Notes: generated by a model from the letters alone, not told the origin. A DNA stretch of 64,000 bases from Bin75 sp965223955 (GCA_965223955.1 OZ245029.1:2232001-2296000); one strand, 5' to 3'; positions 44,623 through 54,096 are shown, counted from the first letter of the stretch. Numbers and translations are program-made.

Positions 44623-44748
44623 ACACGTGCGTGGCATCTTCTGTGCGGCCCATTTTCCGCAAAAAACCTGCATGATTTTTCAGTGATGGCCAAAGAAATG
44701 TTTTGACGAACCGAACGCATTCATCGCAACAACATTTGCGTCATACCT

Positions 44749-44808
44749 ATGTTATGGAATGCTATGAAATGTTATGGAATGTTATGAAATGCTACGGAAT
44801 GTTATGAA
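44749..44808. repeat. Six 10-bp tandem units (ATGTTATGGA type)
   Basis: ATGTTATGGA, ATGCTATGAA, ATGTTATGGA, ATGTTATGAA, ATGCTACGGA, ATGTTATGAA in a row. Nearly all units hold two ATGs five bases apart, so ATGs occur in all three frames directly before the next gene. Confidence 0.9.
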
Positions 44809-45454
44809 TGCACTGTATTATCCCTTCCACTTGTGCCATGAGCGTACCCTGGAGCGTCTCTTAAAAGAATATACGGTTGTGCATTTTCGCGATTTCATGG
44901 CCCTGCAACTGACGCCATTCATGGGAACGACAGCCTTTCCCGATCGCATGGGCGACGACTATCCTCAATTTCTGGAAGCAGGTCGAATCATCCAGGGACA
45001 CAACGTCAGCGGCACCTTACCTCCTGATGTGATTGCGGCCGTGGATCATGATTTAGCCGATCCTACGTGGCGCTCCATTTTTCATGAAGCCTTGTCGGAT
45101 GACTATCGTTTTCAGCGTACGTTGTTTGATGAATCGGCCATTCAAAAGCGATCCATGGAAATTTCGATTTTATCCACGTTCAGGACACCTGATTGGCAAG
45201 CAACACCCTTTTCAGTCGAGTCGGTCAAAACTCTGAGTCGCAAATCCCTTCCTCACAAAGACGACCCGCCTTTTGAGTACGGATGGGCATTAGTCAAAAC
45301 CAGCGCAGCGTTGACCTATACCATTCAACTTTGTCACCAACTGCACGTGGCGGCCGTAACGGATTCGGCCTCGTATCATCGGCTGCTCACACAATCTTGT
45401 GGAAGACAACAGATCGAGATCTCTCATGCCTGCATCAAACGGGAAGGGTACTGA
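44804..45454 (+). CDS. Conserved-looking protein of unknown function
   Basis: 216 residues from ATG 44804; ATGs at 44774 and 44789 inside the 10-bp repeats are in frame and would add up to ten residues (MECYEMLRNV). It begins MNALYYPFHLCHERTL, with LLKEYTVVHFRDFMALQLTP and PDRMGDDYPQFLEAGRI. It has no signal peptide or membrane helix and its composition is that of a soluble enzyme-like protein. I do not recognise the family. Confidence 0.65.
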   Translation: MNALYYPFHLCHERTLERLLKEYTVVHFRDFMALQLTPFMGTTAFPDRMGDDYPQFLEAGRIIQGHNVSGTLPPDVIAAVDHDLADPTWRSIFHEALSDDYRFQRTLFDESAIQKRSMEISILSTFRTPDWQATPFSVESVKTLSRKSLPHKDDPPFEYGWALVKTSAALTYTIQLCHQLHVAAVTDSASYHRLLTQSCGRQQIEISHACIKREGY

Positions 45455-45507
45455 CAGGAACGTGTTCAAGAGCGGACGGCCTGTTTGAAACGGAAGGGGT
45501 CTCCCGA

Positions 45508-46113
45508 CTACAACACAGTCTCCGGGCCCTTCGGTCTCCAGGCCCTGGCTGAGGCTTTGGCTTTTTCAATCTGAGCGGGCGTCATTTCGTGTTCCAGCAT
45601 GGACAAGGCTTCCAGCGCCGGGTCCATCCCCTGTTCCGCTGCAAGGAAGGCCCATTGATAGGCCTGGATGTAATTTTGTTCGACTCCTTCGCCCTTGTAG
45701 AACATCAGTCCTACGTGATTTTGTCCTGCCGCGTTACCCTGTTCCGCGGCTCTCAGAAACCACCGAAACGCTTTGCCGTAATCTTTCGGAACACCCAAGC
45801 CATAACGGTAAAGTAATCCCAAGTTGCTTTGCGCGGTCGGATGGCCTTGATCAGCCGCCAACCGGTACCAGTGTCGAGCCGTCTCAAAATCCTGTGCGAC
45901 GCCCTGCCCCCATCGATACATGAACCCCACCATATTTTGGGCCTCGGCATTCCCTTGGGAAGCAAGCAGGACCCATTCCCGCATCGCGGTTTCGTAATCC
46001 TGCGCCAGATACGCGTCTTCGCCCAGACGAAAATCCGCCCAGGACGGACACGCACTGATCAGTACCCACGCAATGGTGAGCACTATGGTTTTCCAGCAGA
46101 GTTTGTTCTTCAT
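45508..46113 (-). CDS. Sel1-repeat protein, secreted
   Basis: 201 residues. A signal peptide (KTIVLTIAWVLISACPSWA) is followed by about four Sel1-like repeats of 36 residues (AEAQNMVGFMYRWGQGVAQD, TAQSNLGLLYRYGLGVPKDY, AGQNHVGLMFYKGEGVEQNY), ending in a short helical tail. Such solenoids mediate protein contacts in the periplasm or outer envelope. It converges with the preceding gene, with only 53 bases between stops. Confidence 0.85.
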   Translation of the reverse strand: MKNKLCWKTIVLTIAWVLISACPSWADFRLGEDAYLAQDYETAMREWVLLASQGNAEAQNMVGFMYRWGQGVAQDFETARHWYRLAADQGHPTAQSNLGLLYRYGLGVPKDYGKAFRWFLRAAEQGNAAGQNHVGLMFYKGEGVEQNYIQAYQWAFLAAEQGMDPALEALSMLEHEMTPAQIEKAKASARAWRPKGPETVL

Positions 46114-46166
46114 CGTGGTTGGCTCCTCGCGGCTGGCATCCCTGCCTATCCGTTACGTTGGGATTG

Positions 46167-46325
46167 TCGGGTTACGCCTTCGGCTAACCCGACCTACTTC
46201 ATGGACAAAGAAAAAAGCAACGACCCTGGATCCTTTGCTTGACTGGATCCCCGATTAAGAATGTCGGGGACAAGCGTCGAGGATGACAGTTGGGTAGGTC
46301 GGATTAGCGTAGCGTAATCCGACAA
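46167..46325. repeat. P and D repeat cluster
   Basis: P at about 46167-46198, D arms (GGATCCCCGATTAAGAATGT region), P at about 46292-46325. No gene between 46114 and 46452. Confidence 0.8.
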
Positions 46326-46452
46326 TAGCGTAACCCGACCCGCCCGGTCTTTCCGTTTTCTCTAGTATACTCCAAATTTTTACCTGCGACCTTTTGCTCT
46401 TTACTCACCGTGAAAGGAATGGCATAAAGAGAGCGACCCCCAAGGAGGCCCT

Positions 46453-46767
46453 ATGTCCTTACGCATCCATGCCGAAGCCCTGTACGATTCGCTGAAATCG
46501 TTATTGGGCGGCCATGATCCCAACCTGGTACAGGCAAAGATCGAGCGAGAGCTCGGGCACATGATCCCCAACTGGACCGACAAGACCCCGGACTGTCCGG
46601 GATGGTACTGGTTTAAACGACAAGGCATAGCTGAACCCCAGCTTCTCCTCGTGGGACACGGCCGTATCGACACCAAACTCATGGCCGATTTGGGTCCACC
46701 GAATAATTTAGTGGACGTTCAACGCGTGAAAGGGCTTTGGGCAGGCCCTCTTCTTCCCCCTACTTAA
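46453..46767 (+). CDS. Small protein of unknown function
   Basis: 104 residues with a strong AAGGAGG upstream of ATG 46453. Helical N-terminus (IHAEALYDSLKSLLGGHD), then DCPGWYWFKRQG, which suggests a compact beta-rich second half. No signal peptide. It is immediately followed (1 base) by the DUF2891 gene, so the two form an operon. Family not recognised. Confidence 0.7.
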   Translation: MSLRIHAEALYDSLKSLLGGHDPNLVQAKIERELGHMIPNWTDKTPDCPGWYWFKRQGIAEPQLLLVGHGRIDTKLMADLGPPNNLVDVQRVKGLWAGPLLPPT

Positions 46768-46768
46768 T

Positions 46769-47746
46769 ATGGAAGACCCACACGCCGATTCGGGAAACAG
46801 GCCGTCAACCACCTCCTGGGAATCGTTTTGTGAATCCCGACTCGACTACCTTTCCGCCCTGGCTGTCCCTATCGCCGAGGGCGTCACGCGCCAGGATACC
46901 ACTCATCCTGCATTTCATGGTTGTGTTGACTGGCATTCCTGTATCCACGGACTCTATGCCTTATTCACCGTGTCCCGGTTAACGGGAGAACCCTACTGGA
47001 GCGACCTTGCCGAATCCTTGCTCATCCCTGAAAAACTGGACCAGGAATTCGCGTGCGTTCAGAATGGTGAATTGAATCATGAACTTCCCTATGGGTTTGC
47101 GTGGTTCCTGAAACTTGCACGAGATCGCCAGCGATTTTTTCAAAAAGACGATTTGCGGGCAATTGCCGGAGAACTGGCCAGGCAACTTGAACAGTGGATC
47201 TTTTCCTTATCCGGCAGTGACATAGTGACTCATGCACGACACCGCGCCTATGGCAACGTCTCCTGGGCCGTGTTGAATGTATGGGAGTGGGCCCAATGGA
47301 ATAATGAGATAGGATTGGCTGAAGCATTATCTGCGTTGACACGTGAGCAATTACTTCCCCTCGATCAGGCACTGCCACCCTCCCTCGACCATCTGACCGA
47401 TGAATTTTTTCCGGCCGCGCTGCAACGGACGCGAGCGATTCTCACCATCCTTCCTCGCAACGAAACCGACACGTGGTTACGCACGTACCTTGCAGAAGAC
47501 GTTCAATTGGAACCCGTCCACCGTCCGGCTTTTCCCCATTCCGCCGGCCTCAATTTCAGTCGTTGCTGGGGTTTGTGGGACCTTTTTCAATACACAAGGA
47601 ATCCCCGGTATCGCGACCAATACGTTCGACACGTTGTCACGCAGATGAACCATCCCGAATATTGGCGTGACGACTACAAACACTACAGTCATTGGGTAGC
47701 CCAGTTCGGGGTCTACGCTCTCGCGCTCAGTATGGACAGCGCGTAA
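46769..47746 (+). CDS. DUF2891 family protein
   Basis: 325 residues. The signature HPAFHGCVDWHSCIHGLYAL matches DUF2891, and HELPYGFAWFLKL, HARHRAYGNVSWAV and a final block FPHSAGLNFSRCWGLW support an all-helical alpha/alpha-toroid fold. Members resemble glycoside-processing toroids but no reaction is established. No signal peptide. Co-transcribed with the preceding small gene. Confidence 0.8.
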   Translation: MEDPHADSGNRPSTTSWESFCESRLDYLSALAVPIAEGVTRQDTTHPAFHGCVDWHSCIHGLYALFTVSRLTGEPYWSDLAESLLIPEKLDQEFACVQNGELNHELPYGFAWFLKLARDRQRFFQKDDLRAIAGELARQLEQWIFSLSGSDIVTHARHRAYGNVSWAVLNVWEWAQWNNEIGLAEALSALTREQLLPLDQALPPSLDHLTDEFFPAALQRTRAILTILPRNETDTWLRTYLAEDVQLEPVHRPAFPHSAGLNFSRCWGLWDLFQYTRNPRYRDQYVRHVVTQMNHPEYWRDDYKHYSHWVAQFGVYALALSMDSA

Positions 47747-47930
47747 AAAGGGGGCATTCGTTCTTCGCGACACGTCCCGGTTGACAATTGGTTGTGCCGG
47801 TAGGTAGAAATTCGGCTTAGGAAAACGACCCCTTTCCCTCACGTTTATTGAGTATTTTCAATCAGGCCATTCACACTTCCTTGATCTGAGACCACCCTCT
47901 TCTCGCTTTTCATAGTTTGGAGTCCTTCTC

Positions 47931-48500
47931 ATGCCAATCAACGCGCTACGAAAACCGGGGGCAAAGATGAGCCTCAAGGAAGCACTCGAACGGGTAGAAA
48001 AGCTCAAACGGATGACTGCGAGCAGCAACCCTCACGAAGCGGCCGTGGCCACTGCGCGACTCAAGGCCTTTGACGTCAATGCCGCACGCACCCCTCAAAC
48101 GAAAGATTCTGTAATCGAACCGGAGACCATCACGGAACCCGGCGAGAGCGGACCTTTCAATCAGAAGGTTGAAGTTCTCGATGAGTGGCCCGTCATTCCC
48201 TACAAGGAATTGGGGGAATTGGAAGTGGAACAGCCGCCTGAAACCTCGTCGATAAATTGGGATGTGCTGCATGCCGAATTGCTGGAACGGGCTCAACAGA
48301 TCGGCGCCAATGCCATTATCAACATTCAAACCAAGGGAACGATTCGGCAAAAAATCTTGACTGCGATGGTGCTCAAATATCTTTCGCCACAGGAAATTCT
48401 GGACATTCAGGCAGCCAACAAATTAGAAGAAGACGAGAAAGCGTACAAAGAAGCGCAAAAAGAACGACGTGATGAAGATTGGGCCCCTCCCGTTGGGTAA
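47931..48500 (+). CDS. Protein with DUF2786-like N-terminus and YbjQ-like C-terminal segment
   Basis: 189 residues. Residues about 13-47 (SLKEALERVEKLKRMTASSN, then PHEAAVATARLKAF) resemble the DUF2786 helical pair. Residues about 110-145 (LLERAQQIGANAIINIQTKG) resemble the end of YbjQ/DUF74 heavy-metal-binding-type folds (GANAVIG pattern). The tail is very charged. Both assignments are weak similarities judged by eye. Confidence 0.55.
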   Translation: MPINALRKPGAKMSLKEALERVEKLKRMTASSNPHEAAVATARLKAFDVNAARTPQTKDSVIEPETITEPGESGPFNQKVEVLDEWPVIPYKELGELEVEQPPETSSINWDVLHAELLERAQQIGANAIINIQTKGTIRQKILTAMVLKYLSPQEILDIQAANKLEEDEKAYKEAQKERRDEDWAPPVG

Positions 48501-48561
48501 CCCCCTCTCTCCTTTGTCCTTGATACGAAAATAACCCCAATCTGTCATGGCAATCTAGCGA

Positions 48562-48661
48562 GTAGGTCGGATTAGCGGAGCGTAATCCGACACCTCCCGG
48601 CCTCGTCGAACAGACACAGGGCTGCTGTGTTGGGTTACGCCTTCGGCTAACCCAACCTACG
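48562..48661. repeat. Two P repeats upstream of the fumarase gene
   Basis: GTAGGTCGGATTAGCGGAGC (48562 on) and GGGTTACGCCTTCGGCTAAC (48632 on). The second has GGGTT/AACCCAACC in place of the usual arms. Confidence 0.8.
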
Positions 48662-48805
48662 AGCGCTTGTCCGGACTTGGGTTGAGGTGCATTCGTACGC
48701 TCAAGTGTGGCAAACTTGAATATTGAGGGCACCATGACGGACGACGTTCTCCGGCGAGAACCGTTGAGAGAAAAACGCGCCCGCTTACAACAGGAGTAAC
48801 GCCTG

Positions 48806-50458
48806 GTGGAATTTCAGTATCAGGAAATCTTTGAACACGGGGCGGATACAACGACGTATCGCACGTTGACGTCGGACCACGTCTCCACCACCGTCTTCGA
48901 AGGGCAGGAAATCCTCACCGTTCAACCCGAGGCCCTCACTCGCCTGGCTCGTGAAGCCATGGATGACGTTGCGCATTTACTGCGAACGAATCACCTTAAA
49001 CAATTGAGCGACATTCTGGACGATCCTGAAGCCTCGGATAATGATCGCTTCGTCGCGTTGGAACTGCTCAAGAATGCCAACATCGCCGCCGGGCGAGTCC
49101 TGCCGGGTTGTCAGGATACCGGCACGGCGATCGCCGTCGGGTATAAGGGACAGCAGGTCTTCACCACCGGCAATGACGCCGAAACGATCTCGCGCGGCAT
49201 CTATGAAGCCTACGCGCAGCGCCACCTGCGCTATTCGCAAATGGCCCCCCTCGATATGTACACCGAGCAAAATACCGGCACGAACCTCCCGGCTCAGATC
49301 GAACTCTATGCCGACTCCGGTGAGGAATACCGCTTCCTGTTTATCGCCAAAGGTGGAGGGTCGGCGAACAAAACCTTTCTCTATCAAGAGACCAGAGCCC
49401 TGCTGAATCCGAAATCCCTACTCTCCTTTGTCGCGGAGAAAATCCGCACGATCGGGACCTCGGCCTGCCCGCCCTATCACCTGGCCATCGTCATCGGAGG
49501 CCTATCCGCAGAGTTCACCTTGAAGACCGTCAAACTCGCGAGTTGCCACTATCTCGATGATCTCCCGACTTCCGGAAACCATTTGGGTCGTGCGTTTCGG
49601 GACCTCGACTTCGAAAAGGATATTTTACGACTCTGCGCCGAAACCGGCATCGGCGCCCAATTCGGCGGCAAATATTTCGCACACGACGTACGGGTCATTC
49701 GCCTCCCTCGTCATGGCGCGTCCTGCCCCGTGGGCCTGGGTGTCTCCTGCTCGGCCGACCGGCAAATCCTGGGCAAAATCACCAAAGACGGAGTCTTTCT
49801 CGAACAACTCGAAACGAATCCCGCGCAATACCTCCCGGACGTCAGTGAAAAGGACCTGGACAAGAAAGTCGTCAAGATCGACCTGAACCGGCCGATGCCG
49901 GCAATCCTCTCGGAGTTACGCGAATATCCGGTAGCCACCCGGTTGTCGCTGACCGGCCCTATTGTCGTTGCGCGAGACATCGCCCACGCCCGGCTGAAGG
50001 AACAACTGGATGCCGAAAAGGGCCTTCCCGAGTATTTCAAAAATCACGTCGTCTATTACGCCGGCCCCGCCAAAAAACCCGAAGGGTATGCCTCAGGGTC
50101 CTTTGGCCCCACGACCGCCGGACGCATGGATTCCTACGTGGACCAGTTTCAGGCCGTAGGGGGCAGCATGATCATGCTGGCAAAAGGCAACCGCTCCCAA
50201 CAAGTGCGCGAGGCCTGCCGGAAGCATGGGGGGTTCTATCTGGGTTCCATCGGTGGCCCGGCTGCACGGCTGGCCGAACACAGCATCAAAAAAGTGGAAG
50301 TCCTCGAATTCGAAGAGCTTGGCATGGAGGCGGTGTGGAAAATCGAGGTCGAAGATTTCCCGGCCTTCATCGTCATCAATCACAAAGGCCAGGACTTTTA
50401 CGCCGACCTTGACGCCCAACGCCCGCTGGTTCAACTCGGCAATCAGGCAAAACCTTAG
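48806..50458 (+). CDS. Class I (iron-sulfur) fumarate hydratase
   Basis: 550 residues from GTG 48806, with CAGGAG upstream. The alpha part has VLPGCQDTGTAIAVGYKGQQ and GGGSANKTFLYQE; iron-sulfur ligands are expected at Cys of LPGCQD, Cys of SACPPYHL and the Cys of GLGVSCSAD. The beta part (about 370-550) has YPVATRLSLTGPIVVARDIA and YAGPAKKPEGYASGSFGPTT. It interconverts fumarate and malate in the citric-acid cycle, and is oxygen-sensitive in the family. It complements the malic enzyme gene at 4.8 kb. Confidence 0.94.
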   Translation: MEFQYQEIFEHGADTTTYRTLTSDHVSTTVFEGQEILTVQPEALTRLAREAMDDVAHLLRTNHLKQLSDILDDPEASDNDRFVALELLKNANIAAGRVLPGCQDTGTAIAVGYKGQQVFTTGNDAETISRGIYEAYAQRHLRYSQMAPLDMYTEQNTGTNLPAQIELYADSGEEYRFLFIAKGGGSANKTFLYQETRALLNPKSLLSFVAEKIRTIGTSACPPYHLAIVIGGLSAEFTLKTVKLASCHYLDDLPTSGNHLGRAFRDLDFEKDILRLCAETGIGAQFGGKYFAHDVRVIRLPRHGASCPVGLGVSCSADRQILGKITKDGVFLEQLETNPAQYLPDVSEKDLDKKVVKIDLNRPMPAILSELREYPVATRLSLTGPIVVARDIAHARLKEQLDAEKGLPEYFKNHVVYYAGPAKKPEGYASGSFGPTTAGRMDSYVDQFQAVGGSMIMLAKGNRSQQVREACRKHGGFYLGSIGGPAARLAEHSIKKVEVLEFEELGMEAVWKIEVEDFPAFIVINHKGQDFYADLDAQRPLVQLGNQAKP

Positions 50459-50525
50459 CGACAGCACCAGCAGCGCACCACATTCGACAGGTCGACCCTA
50501 CCCAAAAGCCTTTTTTGTGATTCTG

Positions 50526-51612
50526 TGTATAGGTTCAGAAACATATGGCACTCCTTGACCCAGGAGGAGTCACCATGCACATCCACCATCTCGGCTACCG
50601 GATCCGGGGGTTCTATCGAGTAGCCAATCTGGGCTATCGTTGGGACATGATACCCAACGAAGCTCACCACCGACTCAAGATTCTGACGTTCTGGGCCACC
50701 CATGGCCCGGCGGCGACCCAGGATGCCTATGCGGTCAGCCGCCGGACGCTCGCGCGCTGGAAACACACGTTGACCCAGGCCGGCGGTCAGCCCGCCGCCT
50801 TGGCCGCCCGCTCCCGTGCCCCCCACCGACGGCGCCAGCCCCACAGCCCGCCCGCACTGAACCAGGAGATCCGGCGTCTGCGCACCACCTTCCCTAACCT
50901 CGGGAAGGCCAAACTCCACGTCCTGCTGGCCCCGTGGTGTGAGGCCCACGGCCTCGCCCTGCCCAGTGTCTCCACCATTGGGCGCCTGATCGCCCGTGCG
51001 CCCGACAAGATGCGGCACGCCCCCGTCCGCTTGACGGCGCGGGGCCAGCCTAAACCCGTCGTGCGGCCGCGCAAAGCGCGGAAACCCCGCGGCCACTCCG
51101 CCCCGCCCCTCGAGGTGTTCGCCTGTGATACCGTCGTCCGGCTCCAGGCGGGCCTCCGCCGCTACTTGTTCCCCTTTCTCGATCCCCACTCGCGCTTCGC
51201 GGTCGCCGTGGCCACGCCCCCCGCGTCCAGCCGCCAGGCGACCCGCGCGCTGGAGGCCTTGTGCCAGGTGCTGCCACGCCCCCCGCGGGTCGTGCTCTCC
51301 GACAACGGCTCGGAATTCCTGGGCCACTTCCAGCAGCGGTTGGAGGCGCGCGGCATCACGCACTGGTGGACCTATCCCCGTTCCCCGAAAATGAATGCCC
51401 ATGTAGAACGGTTCAACCGGACCATTCAGGAACAGTTCGTGGACTATCATGAGGACTTGCTGTTCGACGACGTGGCCCTGTTCAACCAACAATTGGCCGA
51501 CTGGTTGATCGCGTATAACACCGTCTTACCCCACCATAGCCTTGGCCGCCAATCTCCGGTACAATTCCTCCTTCACCATCAACCCGAGTGCCAAATGTGG
51601 TGGACCCATACA
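50526..51612 (+). mobile_element. IS481-family-type insertion sequence, copy 2 (1087 bp)
   Basis: Same ends and length as copy 1 at 22891-23977, no difference seen by eye. Target duplication TTCTG at 50521-50525 and 51613-51617. It inserted 67 bases after the fumarase stop. Both copies lie in the same orientation. Confidence 0.92.
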
Positions 51613-51666
51613 TTCTGTTGTCTTCTGGGAAAAAATGTGCTACCGTGTCATGTTCGAAGAAGGTGA
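50575..51666 (+). CDS. IS481-family transposase, copy 2
   Basis: Identical to the transposase of copy 1 up to QMWWTHT, with the same DDE residues (FACDTV, LSDNGSEF, HVERFNR) and the CAGGAGGAG before ATG 50575. The IS contains no stop codon: the frame leaves the element and ends at 51666 after 17 host-encoded residues (FCCLLGKNVLPCHVRRR). Confidence 0.9.
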   Translation: MHIHHLGYRIRGFYRVANLGYRWDMIPNEAHHRLKILTFWATHGPAATQDAYAVSRRTLARWKHTLTQAGGQPAALAARSRAPHRRRQPHSPPALNQEIRRLRTTFPNLGKAKLHVLLAPWCEAHGLALPSVSTIGRLIARAPDKMRHAPVRLTARGQPKPVVRPRKARKPRGHSAPPLEVFACDTVVRLQAGLRRYLFPFLDPHSRFAVAVATPPASSRQATRALEALCQVLPRPPRVVLSDNGSEFLGHFQQRLEARGITHWWTYPRSPKMNAHVERFNRTIQEQFVDYHEDLLFDDVALFNQQLADWLIAYNTVLPHHSLGRQSPVQFLLHHQPECQMWWTHTFCCLLGKNVLPCHVRRR

Positions 51667-51825
51667 CCTGCGTTGCAGTTCAAGGACGCGGCCATTTATT
51701 AATCGAGGTTGCAATCGGAAATCTGATCGAAAGCTGACCAAGCCGGCCTTTCTTCAGTCGCGTCTTCGGCCCTCCTTTCCCGTTTTTCGAGTGTAAATCC
51801 CCAATACTTTCAAAGGAGTTGTTCT

Positions 51826-52167
51826 ATGCCGTTTAAAATTTATGTGGGCGGATTGCCATATCCGACAACCGAAACGGAATTAACGGATCTGTTTGTCCAA
51901 CATGGCAACGTGGATTCGGCAAAAATCATCACCGACAAATACACCGGACGATCCCGGGGTTTTGGTTTTGTCGAAATGCCCTCGGATGACGAAGGTAAGG
52001 CAGCCATTACAGCGTTGAACGGCACCCAATTGGATGGCCGTACGTTAACCGTGAATCAAGCCCGGCCTCAGGAAGCGAGACCAGGAGGACGCGGTGGCGG
52101 TGGTTTTGGCGGCGGCGGTTTTGGCGGCGGCGGCGGCGGTGGCCGTGGCGGACGACACGATCGCTAG
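51826..52167 (+). CDS. RRM-type RNA-binding protein, glycine-rich
   Basis: 113 residues. A single RRM with RNP2 (KIYVGGLPY) and RNP1 (RGFGFVEM), and a C-terminal Gly/Arg tail (about 85-113). AAAGGAG precedes the ATG. This matches the bacterial/cyanobacterial Rbp type, often cold-induced and thought to act as an RNA chaperone. A hairpin that could terminate transcription follows. Confidence 0.93.
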   Translation: MPFKIYVGGLPYPTTETELTDLFVQHGNVDSAKIITDKYTGRSRGFGFVEMPSDDEGKAAITALNGTQLDGRTLTVNQARPQEARPGGRGGGGFGGGGFGGGGGGGRGGRHDR

Positions 52168-52182
52168 TCACGCTATCAGAGA

Positions 52183-52216
52183 AATAGGGGAAGAAGGCTT
52201 GGCCTTCTCCCCTATT
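52183..52216 (+). terminator. Probable terminator hairpin after the RRM gene
   Basis: AATAGGGGAAGAAGGC and GCCTTCTCCCCTATT pair with one bulge around a TTG loop. No long T run follows, so the strength is uncertain. Confidence 0.55.
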
Positions 52217-52410
52217 CACCTCTCATCGCATCGCAGTAGGCCTGCAAGGCCGTTTCCAGCGCCCGTAACACAATCCTCAAATTTGGCGTGCATCTTGCGT
52301 TGCGTTTTCGTAGATGAACGTCATCACCGTCAGGCTCCACCACTTCTGCAATCCCTTTTCTTGACACCCGGAGAGGTCTACCCTATGCTCACGCAAGGGT
52401 GACTGATGTC

Positions 52411-52710
52411 ATGACTCGTCTATCGCGCACATTGCTTATTGTCGGAGTTCTGACCTGTTTCGTGGTCATGAGTGGGGTGGTCTCCAGCCAGGCTGCCGCC
52501 CATTCCCTTCACCACCTTCATCATACTGCGGCCACCCATTCGACTATTCTCTGCTCCCTTATGTGCGCGGCGGGCCAGGTGGTCAACGGCGTCGAGCCTG
52601 TTTTTGATGCCCCGCTCACCGTTTTACACGCCTTAAAAGTCTCCATCGTTCATCCTGTCAGGCTTACCGTTCCAACGCTTCGCTTTTCTCGCGGTCCTCC
52701 CAGTTTCTAA
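52411..52710 (+). CDS. Small exported His-rich protein
   Basis: 99 residues from ATG 52411 (GTG 52399 is possible). A signal peptide (LLIVGVLTCFVVMSGVVSSQ, cleaved after QAAA) is followed by a His-rich stretch HSLHHLHHTAATHS and a Cys pair CSLMCAAGQ. Together these are potential soft-metal ligands, so copper or another metal is a guess. The next genes encode an outer-membrane protein and a cupredoxin-like protein. Confidence 0.6.
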   Translation: MTRLSRTLLIVGVLTCFVVMSGVVSSQAAAHSLHHLHHTAATHSTILCSLMCAAGQVVNGVEPVFDAPLTVLHALKVSIVHPVRLTVPTLRFSRGPPSF

Positions 52711-52875
52711 TCTTTCAAATCTTTCCTTGAACAACGTTGCTGCGTTCTTTCTGTCGGGAGACAAGTCCTCGACGGAAAGACTGTTTGCTCCCATTTCAAA
52801 CGGAAGGCTTTATGACTCGCTCTGAAAGATTGGCACAGTCTGTTTTATGTATTTTTTGCGAGAAGAGGTTTGCGG

Positions 52876-54039
52876 ATGAACGGAATATGGAACCCGGGAA
52901 TCATACTTGTATTATTTTTATTCAGCATGACGTGGGCCGGCACTCAAGAGGCTCACGCGGCATTACTGGACGGCCTGCTTGATGACGTCGAGGAATCCCT
53001 GGCTGAAGGGCTGGCGAAAAAAGGTGAGAAACTGACCACGGGGAACTTTTACACCGACGACAAGCCGAATGCTCATGGTCCGATCGGGATGATGGGAGAT
53101 CACACGCATGAAGCAGGGGAAGTGATGTTCTCCTATCGCTTGATGCACATGTTCATGGAAGGAAATCGTTACGGGACCAACAGGCTGACCACTAATGAAG
53201 TGATAACACCAAGCCCCGTTCCTCCATCGGGCTATCTCGTGGCGCCGGAATCCATGCGCATGTGGATGCACATGTTCGGGTTCATGTATGGATGGAATGA
53301 CACCGTGACCCTGATGCTCATGGTGCCATACCTGAACAACAGCATGAATCATGTTACGCGTACGGGAGGGAAATTTACGACCCGTTCCGAAGGGCTCGGA
53401 GACCTCAGGTTCGGATCACTTTGGCGGCTCTGGGCAGTCGAAGCTCCAAGCATCGGGGCCCATCGGTTCCACTTCAACCTGTCGCTGAGTGTGCCGACTG
53501 GAGATATTGAGCCGACTGACAGGACGCCAATGGGGGCCAACACCCGATTACCCTATCCCATGCATCTTGGTTCGGGGACCTTCGATTTTTATCCCGGGAT
53601 CACGTACGGAGGAGAGATGGGACGAGCCTCCTGGGGCTTCCAAGCCATCGGCACCCTGCGGGCAGGCAACAATTCCAATGATTTTTCCAAGGGTGACGCC
53701 TATACGGTCAACGTCCATGGTGCCTATGAAGTCATCAAAAATACGCTGAGCAGTTCGATCCGTCTGAGTTGGAATCACTGGGAAGCCTATGATGGAATGG
53801 ACCCGACCATTGGCACGCTACACCCAATGAATCAAATGAGGATCGTTCAAACGGCGTTTCCTGCCCTGCTGGGTGGGCAACGCCTGGACATCCTGTTCGG
53901 GATCAACGTCCTGTTCCCTGATTTTATGGGTCTGGAAAATCGGCTGGCAGTGGAAGGCGGGTTCCCTGTCTACCAGTACCTGGACGGGCAACTTGAAACC
54001 GATTCGATCGTGACGTTCGGGTGGCAGGCGGTCTATTAA
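52876..54039 (+). CDS. Outer-membrane beta-barrel 'transporter'-type protein
   Basis: 387 residues from ATG 52876 (TTG 52870 possible). Signal peptide about 1-27 (ILVLFLFSMTWAGTQEAHA), then HGPIGMMGDHTHEAGEVMFS and a run of alternating beta strands ending QAVY. Met- and His-rich loops (MHMFMEGNRYG, RMWMHMFGFMYGW) suggest metal contact. This resembles the transporter/meta-pathway phenol degradation-like OMP group. It is probably in the outer membrane. The role is inferred only. Confidence 0.75.
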   Translation: MNGIWNPGIILVLFLFSMTWAGTQEAHAALLDGLLDDVEESLAEGLAKKGEKLTTGNFYTDDKPNAHGPIGMMGDHTHEAGEVMFSYRLMHMFMEGNRYGTNRLTTNEVITPSPVPPSGYLVAPESMRMWMHMFGFMYGWNDTVTLMLMVPYLNNSMNHVTRTGGKFTTRSEGLGDLRFGSLWRLWAVEAPSIGAHRFHFNLSLSVPTGDIEPTDRTPMGANTRLPYPMHLGSGTFDFYPGITYGGEMGRASWGFQAIGTLRAGNNSNDFSKGDAYTVNVHGAYEVIKNTLSSSIRLSWNHWEAYDGMDPTIGTLHPMNQMRIVQTAFPALLGGQRLDILFGINVLFPDFMGLENRLAVEGGFPVYQYLDGQLETDSIVTFGWQAVY

Positions 54040-54096
54040 TGGGATCCTCCTGCCATGAGAAAAGATGAGTGAAATTCTTTGAAAAGGAGACACCAC

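Noticed and set aside
22891..51612. Composite transposon carrying 28 kb between the two identical IS copies
   Set aside because: Each copy has its own, different 5-bp target duplication and the interval is full of core housekeeping genes, so they are independent insertions.
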